DNA of 64,000 nt from CAWBRT01 sp049519595 (GTDB taxonomy: Bacteria; Acidobacteriota; Terriglobia; Terriglobales; Acidobacteriaceae), in assembly GCA_049519595.1 (NCBI GenBank), contig JBEKQP010000001.1:17417-81416 (forward strand), written 5' to 3'. Shown here one piece after another: positions 59,174 to 64,000 of this stretch (the first letter of the stretch is position 1; each line of letters begins with the position of its first letter). The notes beneath the pieces were generated by a model. It searched no databases. It was not told where the DNA came from and saw only the letters and a program-made list of their open reading frames with translations. The translations under genes and the position numbers were made by a program.

Positions 59174-59904
59174 GGCCGGTTGCTGACCTTCTAGCTTCGA
59201 GCATGAGTTCAGGAACGTTGCCGGTTTTAAGCGAGGATCACAAGCGCGGGCTCGATATGCCGAGCCAGTTCTGGCACTCGGCGCGTGCCATTTCACGTCT
59301 GCGCCCGCGAAGACTTGTGCGGCTTTCTCCCGACAAATAATTCCATCGCGCGGAACGCTCTCAGCTAACTCATTGATCCACAGTCGGTTAATCTTTTGAT
59401 GGCTAATCGGCGCAGCAGATTGGGCTGGAATCTCCAGGGGAAAACCAGGTAGGCCCTGCCGCACTCTTCCGCCAGCCTGTTCACTCGCAAGCCTTCAGGT
59501 TAAATCCTTATTTTTGGTTGGCGCGGGAAATGTCCAATGCCTAAGGCTCGGACCGGGCAAATGCATGTTTTCGGTCCGTGCTCTGTTTTGGCATTGCATA
59601 TACAGGCCAGTGACCGGCAAGTATGCTACGCGTCGGCACGCGGGCGATGGCGGAGTGCAATGGGGCGGACGGTTCAGCAGGGCCGCAAGAGGCCGTGGCA
59701 GCCGCTATTGCCGAACGGCGGTCACGACCCGCCCCCGCCGATTTCGAGGTATCGAGGCCGCATAGTTGCCCATCCGTGGGGAAGGTTCAACGAGACGGGG
59801 CGGTGCATTTCGCTGTCAGTTCCTACCCCTAACAATTTTTTTCTTTCGGTAGAGTGGAAAAACTTGGTATAAGGGGAAATCCTATCTTTGAGGAGTCTAA
59901 CGAC
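59174..59904. other. Long region upstream of the branched-chain importer operon
   Basis: About 730 nt with no gene I can support. Open frames exist (for example around 59514-59872) but their composition is not protein-like. It probably holds the promoter and a leader for the liv genes; gtataagg at about 59868 is a possible -10 region close to the binding-protein start. No repeat families were seen. Confidence 0.5.
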
Positions 59905-61071
59905 ATGCGCGCATTCAAGGCAGTAGGCTTTACAATCTTGGTCGCATCCCTCATTTTGGCCGCGACGTTTCTGACCGGCTGCCAGAGTGGCGGCGATACG
60001 CTCAAGATTGGCATCCTGGCCCCGCTATCGGGCCCCGTCCCCACATTTGGTGTTATGACTCGTGATGCCGCCCTGCTGGCTATCGAGGAATGGAATGCCA
60101 AAGGTGGCGTTCTCGGCAAAAAAGTTGTTGCAGTCGTCGAAGACAGCCAGTGCACGCCTGACCCGGCCGTCAACGCCGCCAATAAACTGATTGATCAGGA
60201 CAAGGTCCACTATCTGATTGGGGAGATCTGCTCCAAGGCGTCGATTCCGGTATCCGAAATTGCCAACGCCAAGCACGTCATCCAGATCAGCACCGCTTCC
60301 ACCAACCCTGCCGTTACCGTGAGTAAGGACGGCAAGGTAAAAGACTACATCTACCGCGCGTGCTTCATCGATCCGTTCCAGGGCACGGTAGCTGCGAAGT
60401 TTGCTCTCGACACACTGAAGGCCAAGACGGCTTTCATCATGCTGGATCAGGCAAATGACTACGTAAAGGGCCTGGCCGAGTACTTCGAGAAGTCGTTCAC
60501 AGCGGGCGGCGGCAAGATCGTCGGCAAGGAAACCTATACAGGCAAGGACACGGACTTCTCAGCCATTCTGGCCAAGGTTGCCGCAGCCAAGCCGGATATG
60601 ATTTATCTTCCCGACTACTACAACGTCGTGAACCTGGCCGCCAAGCAAGCCAGGGAAAAGGGCATCAAGGCCCCCTTCATGGGCGGCGACGGTTGGGATT
60701 CATCCGATCTGGATCTGAAGGCCGTGGACGGTGGATTCTTCACCAACCACTACTTTGCCAAGGACCCGCGGCCGGAAGTTCAGAACTTTGTAAAGGCCTT
60801 CGGCGCCAAGTACAAGGATGACAAGGGACAGCCCAAGGTTCCGGACGCCCTGGCAGCTTTGGCTTATGACGCCACGAACCTCATGCTGACGGCGATCAAA
60901 GACGCGGGCGCGGACGACACAGCGAAAGTGAAGGACGCCCTGAATAAGATCAGCTTCGCAGCCGTCTCGGGTAAGATTACCTATGACGCTTCTCACAATC
61001 CAATCAAGTCTGCTACGATTCTGGCTGTCAAGAACAACCAGATAGTATTTGACTCGGTCGTGAATCCGTAA
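59905..61071 (+). CDS. livK: Branched-chain amino-acid-type ABC binding lipoprotein
   Basis: A 388-residue periplasmic-binding protein (LivJ/LivK type I fold) with a lipobox TFLTGC (Cys 26). TLKIGILAPLSGPVPTFGVMTRDAALLAIEEWNAKGG and IGEICSKASIPVSEIANA are typical of this group. Expected to capture a branched-chain amino acid or related amide or short acid and hand it to LivHM. The ATG at 59905 follows GAGGAG by nine bases. LivH begins about 110 nt later. The ligand cannot be told from sequence; symbol by similarity. Confidence 0.92.
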   Translation: MRAFKAVGFTILVASLILAATFLTGCQSGGDTLKIGILAPLSGPVPTFGVMTRDAALLAIEEWNAKGGVLGKKVVAVVEDSQCTPDPAVNAANKLIDQDKVHYLIGEICSKASIPVSEIANAKHVIQISTASTNPAVTVSKDGKVKDYIYRACFIDPFQGTVAAKFALDTLKAKTAFIMLDQANDYVKGLAEYFEKSFTAGGGKIVGKETYTGKDTDFSAILAKVAAAKPDMIYLPDYYNVVNLAAKQAREKGIKAPFMGGDGWDSSDLDLKAVDGGFFTNHYFAKDPRPEVQNFVKAFGAKYKDDKGQPKVPDALAALAYDATNLMLTAIKDAGADDTAKVKDALNKISFAAVSGKITYDASHNPIKSATILAVKNNQIVFDSVVNP

Positions 61072-61181
61072 TTAGTCTTTGCGATGGACATCCGAGGTGA
61101 GGGCTATCAGTATCGCCCGCCTCGGGTGGTTGTCGCTCATATCGATATCGACGCTTGAATCTGCCTGGAGGCAATCCTCGA

Positions 61182-62309
61182 ATGGAAGTCTCACCCTCCG
61201 CTCGGCAAGGCGCTCCGCGCGCCCGACGACCCGGTAAACGCTTGGCCTGGATTGGCCAAGGATTGCTGTTGCTGATCGCCGTGGCAGCGGTTGTTCTTTT
61301 AGTCCATGATTTCATTCAAAACCCATCGCTGTTCGTTCAGATCATCATTAGCGGGCTGCAATTAGGGTTTGTGTACGCTCTTATTGCCCTTGGCTACACA
61401 ATGGTCTACGGCATCGTCAAGTTGATCAACTTTGCCCACGGCGATGTTTTTATGGTGGGTTCGTTCGTCAGCTTCTACGCCGTAACCCGGTTCCAGCTCC
61501 ATGTCTGGCCAGCGGCCGTGTTTCACGACATGCCGCACATGTGGGTGGTAGTCATCGGCTCGTCGAGCGTTGTCCTGCTTTCGATGGTGGTTTGCGCGAT
61601 CATGGCGGTCGTCATTGAACGCGCAGCTTACAAGCCCCTGCGGAATGCCCCACGCATTGCTGCTCTGATCACGGCCATCGGGGTTTCCTTCTTTCTGGAA
61701 TTTTTCGGCGCCTTGAGCTTTGTTTTTTCGCCGCGCTTCATCCCCTACCAGCGCCCTTTCGATGTGGTTACCTGGTATTTCAGCAAGGGATTTCACCGGT
61801 TGCAGCCGGGACAGACGATGCCGGATAACAGCGTAACGTTCTCCAACATTTTTCTTCTTATTATCGGGGCATCCATCCTCGTGCAAATATTGCTGCAATT
61901 CTTGGTACGCAACACAAAGATGGGTAAGGCCATGCGGGCAGCGTCTTTCGACAAACCAACTGCGCGGCTGATGGGCATCAACGTCGATCAGGTTATTTCG
62001 TTTACCTTCGCGGTCGGCGCGGCCTTCGCCGGGCTGGGCGGCGTCTTGTATGCGATTGCCTACTCATCGATCTGGACTCAGCTTGGTATTCTGCCTGGCC
62101 TGAAGGCATTCGTGGCGGCTGTTTTGGGGGGCATCGGCAGTATTCCCGGCGCCTTTGTGGGCGCGCTCATCATGGGCCAAGCCGAGGCATTAACGATGGG
62201 CTACATTTCCACACCTATGAGGGACGCGGTGGCCTTTGCCATCCTGATCCTAGTCCTGCTGGTGCGCCCGACGGGTATCTTCGGGGAGCCTGAAGGGGAA
62301 AAGGCTTAG
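61182..62309 (+). CDS. livH: Branched-chain amino-acid-type ABC permease LivH
   Basis: A 375-residue inner-membrane permease of the LivH type with about eight helices. A polar, basic N-terminal tail (about 1-25) comes before the first helix; the core starts at IIISGLQLGFVYALIALGYTMVYGIVKLINFAHGDVFM. AYKPLRNAPRIAALITAIGVSFFLE and FAGLGGVLYAIAYSS are diagnostic. The insert around 200-225 (GFHRLQPGQTMPD) is common in this family. The ATG has GGAGG ten bases upstream. LivM follows after 3 nt. Confidence 0.93.
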   Translation: MEVSPSARQGAPRARRPGKRLAWIGQGLLLLIAVAAVVLLVHDFIQNPSLFVQIIISGLQLGFVYALIALGYTMVYGIVKLINFAHGDVFMVGSFVSFYAVTRFQLHVWPAAVFHDMPHMWVVVIGSSSVVLLSMVVCAIMAVVIERAAYKPLRNAPRIAALITAIGVSFFLEFFGALSFVFSPRFIPYQRPFDVVTWYFSKGFHRLQPGQTMPDNSVTFSNIFLLIIGASILVQILLQFLVRNTKMGKAMRAASFDKPTARLMGINVDQVISFTFAVGAAFAGLGGVLYAIAYSSIWTQLGILPGLKAFVAAVLGGIGSIPGAFVGALIMGQAEALTMGYISTPMRDAVAFAILILVLLVRPTGIFGEPEGEKA

Positions 62310-62312
62310 CCG

Positions 62313-63713
62313 ATGGATATTAATATTGGCTTTCTCGTAGTCAGCATATTGAAGATCGTAGCGATCATGGCTTGGATCTACGGCGTTGTCCGTGCTCTCG
62401 GCCATCCCTCTAAATGGGTAAAACTGGCCGGACTCGTTGGCGGCTGGGGCATCGTGCAGATAGCCCTTTCGGTTCCGATCGGCGGGTCCCCGGCGTTGAG
62501 CGACTTCGATAGCGGACTCCTGTTCCAGGCGTGCGCAATCGCGATGGTGTCGCTGGGCCTGAACCTGATCTACGGTTTCAACGGCCAGTTCAGTCTTGGC
62601 CAGTGGGGCTTCTACGGCATCGGTGCCTATACCGCAGCAGACATCACCTATCGTTGGACGAACGGTGATTCGAAGGGGCTCGTGGTCGTTGGTATAGGCT
62701 GCACGTTAGGCGCCCTGATGATTTTAGGGATACAGCGCTTCCTTGGGAGATACCAAGGTGTGCCCGTGCTCTCAGCCTTTACCCTCTATCTGATTGGAAG
62801 CACTGCGGTCGGCGCCTTCGCGACTGCGGTCGGCTATTGGAGTAACCCGATTCTGGCGCCGCTTCTGGGGTCGCCCGATGCGCCAGGGGTTTTGACACGC
62901 GGATTTCCTCTCCAGGTGGTGTACCTGCTAGCCGTGCTTTTGGCTGGCGCGTTTGCCGCTGAAGTGAGCTTCCTCTTTGGCCTTCCGGTTCTCACTTTGG
63001 GAAGCGACTACTTCGGAATCGCAACCTTGGGATTCACCATCGTGGTGAACACCCTGATGATCAATTCAGACACGATCCTCCCTTTCCCCGAAATGAAGGG
63101 TGGACGAGGTATGATCGGCATCCCGAAGCTTACCACTTGGTTTTGGGCGTTTGCGTTCCTCATGGCGATTGTTGTCGTCATGCGCAACATAATTCATTCC
63201 AGTACGGGACGCGCAATTATGTCGGTGCGTGAGGACGAGACCGCTTCCAAGGTCATGGGCATCGAAATCGCGAATTACAAACTCCTGTCCTTTGTCATTG
63301 GGAGCTTTTTCGCAGGAGTCGGCGGCGGAGTCTATGCTCACTTCATCGGATTCCTGAGCCCCGGAACTTTCGATTTCCTGGTGGGCTTCAATCCCCTGAT
63401 CATCGTCGTTTTTGGCGGGCTGGGGAGCATGACGGGAACTCTGGCTGCCTCTTTTGGCTGGATCTTCTTCCTGGAGGGGTTGCTGCGGGTGCTGCTTGGT
63501 CAGTTGGGAACAGAAGCTCCGACCTGGCGCTTCGTCCTCTACCCGATTGCCTTGCTTCTGCTGATGCTGCTGCGGCCCAAGGGGCTTCTCGGGAGTGTGG
63601 AATGGGGCTTTCTCAAGACAGTCGTTGTCCCGGTGCGTAAGCATGAGCCGGTGAAGGCCGACTCTCGGAGCGTCGATTCAGGGGAAAAAATCGGTGTGGA
63701 TCAGTCAGGATAA
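62313..63713 (+). CDS. livM: Branched-chain amino-acid-type ABC permease LivM
   Basis: A 466-residue inner-membrane permease of the LivM type. Markers are SLGLNLIYGFNGQFSLGQWGFYGIGAYTAA, GRAIMSVREDETASKVMGIEIANYKLLSFVIGSFFAGVGGGVYAHF and the closing LLLLMLLRPKGLLG. It is longer than the common 320-420 residues because of an extended middle section (about 120-210) with extra hydrophobic helices and a short charged C-terminal tail. It starts 3 nt after LivH, so the two are surely co-translated and form the heterodimeric channel. Confidence 0.93.
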   Translation: MDINIGFLVVSILKIVAIMAWIYGVVRALGHPSKWVKLAGLVGGWGIVQIALSVPIGGSPALSDFDSGLLFQACAIAMVSLGLNLIYGFNGQFSLGQWGFYGIGAYTAADITYRWTNGDSKGLVVVGIGCTLGALMILGIQRFLGRYQGVPVLSAFTLYLIGSTAVGAFATAVGYWSNPILAPLLGSPDAPGVLTRGFPLQVVYLLAVLLAGAFAAEVSFLFGLPVLTLGSDYFGIATLGFTIVVNTLMINSDTILPFPEMKGGRGMIGIPKLTTWFWAFAFLMAIVVVMRNIIHSSTGRAIMSVREDETASKVMGIEIANYKLLSFVIGSFFAGVGGGVYAHFIGFLSPGTFDFLVGFNPLIIVVFGGLGSMTGTLAASFGWIFFLEGLLRVLLGQLGTEAPTWRFVLYPIALLLLMLLRPKGLLGSVEWGFLKTVVVPVRKHEPVKADSRSVDSGEKIGVDQSG

Positions 63714-63847
63714 GCGCGACCGGCACAGGGTACCGTCGTCGGTTCGTGCGGCGTGTTCTGCCCTATCGTTGGAGCGAGCGAGAATACTCTCAGGATTCCC
63801 TCTCGTAGTCTGTCCGGCTTGCGGGGATCCACTTTGGAGCATTGGAA

Positions 63848-64000
63848 ATGCCGGCTGAAGAAACATCCAGTTTGCCTGCACCTCTCTTGGAGATCCAAGG
63901 GCTAACGAAATTTTTCGGCGGCCTGCGGGCAGTCAGCGATCTCACCATGACCGTACGACAAGGTGAGTTGGCTGGTCTGATCGGTCCCAACGGAGCAGGG
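63848..64000 (+). CDS. livG: Branched-chain amino-acid-type ABC ATPase LivG (3' cut by window)
   Basis: First 51 codons of an ABC ATPase: LLEIQGLTKFFGGLRAVSDLTM and the Walker A start LIGPNGAG, cut at the window edge. Context (livK-livH-livM, about 135 nt before) identifies it as LivG. Start is ATG; the N-terminal tail of about 12 residues before the first strand is slightly long but normal. Confidence 0.88.
   Translation, partial: MPAEETSSLPAPLLEIQGLTKFFGGLRAVSDLTMTVRQGELAGLIGPNGAG

Noticed and set aside
59514..59872. Overlapping frames upstream of livK
   Set aside because: Arg/Cys/Pro-rich composition in three frames, no start signal, no domain.
1..64000. CRISPR arrays, tRNAs, transposases, prophage genes
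   Set aside because: None were seen by reading. Dispersed inverted repeats lack the regular spacing of CRISPR. A tRNAscan or CRISPR finder run would confirm this.

Overview
The window reads as GC-rich chromosome from a free-living Gram-negative-type bacterium, most likely an acidobacterium (Acidobacteriota, Terriglobia-like). That placement is inference. It rests on the gene mix (futalosine menaquinone genes, a hibernation-factor/sigma fusion beside a bacterial eRF1-like protein, paired M16 peptidases, many secreted beta-propellers) and on dispersed 'gtcatcctgagcgcagcg'-type and 'ccccacgtt...aacgtgggg'-type repeats in the gaps. I saw no rRNA operon, tRNA, CRISPR array, prophage or transposase. 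Both ends cut a gene: a class III aminotransferase at the left and a LivG ATPase at the right.

Layout. 1-4.7 kb: aminotransferase; a leftward pair made of a ferredoxin-like protein and a cysteine-rich partner; a Crp/Fnr regulator reading away from that pair with a Crp-type palindrome between them; a small DUF4870-like membrane protein. 4.8-11 kb (leftward): SPL-type radical SAM protein, two Xer-type tyrosine recombinases set among repeats, DUF72 protein and a stand-alone LigD polymerase domain. 11-16 kb: nucleotidyltransferase-like protein, metallophosphoesterase and an active/inactive M16 peptidase pair. 16-24.5 kb: acyl-AMP ligase/ACP/acyltransferase fusion, membrane protein, SecA with an in-frame repeat insertion, RsbRD-N-like protein. 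24.6-27.3 kb: CYTH protein, then UbiA-type prenyltransferase and MqnE of the futalosine pathway.

27.3-30 kb is the most interesting locus. A protein joining an N-terminal HPF/RaiA ribosome-hibernation domain to sigma-70-like regions 2 and 4 is followed after 40 nt by a bacterial archaeo-eukaryotic-type release-factor homologue with a zinc ribbon but no recognisable GGQ. A strong terminator closes the unit. This looks like a ribosome hibernation/rescue module with a built-in link to transcription.

30-46 kb: MarC protein, acyl-CoA (glutaryl-CoA-like) dehydrogenase, alpha/beta hydrolase-DedA-DUF58 run, CBS protein, DUF255 thioredoxin-like protein, M20 peptidase, a large membrane pyrophosphatase and a PQQ-type sugar dehydrogenase. 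46-56.6 kb: small secreted T/Q/S-rich protein, DJ-1/PfpI protein, gamma-glutamyltransferase-like protein, glycine-rich RRM protein, sodium:solute symporter, FAD oxidoreductase, UroD-like protein, PLP-dependent cystathionine lyase-like enzyme and a secreted beta-propeller. 56.7-59.2 kb: two divergently transcribed paralogues of a GH71/99-like secreted glycosidase fold. 59.9-64 kb: a branched-chain amino-acid-type ABC importer (binding protein, LivH, LivM, start of LivG).

Gaps between genes hold several families of short inverted repeats that often sit just after stop codons and may act as terminators.
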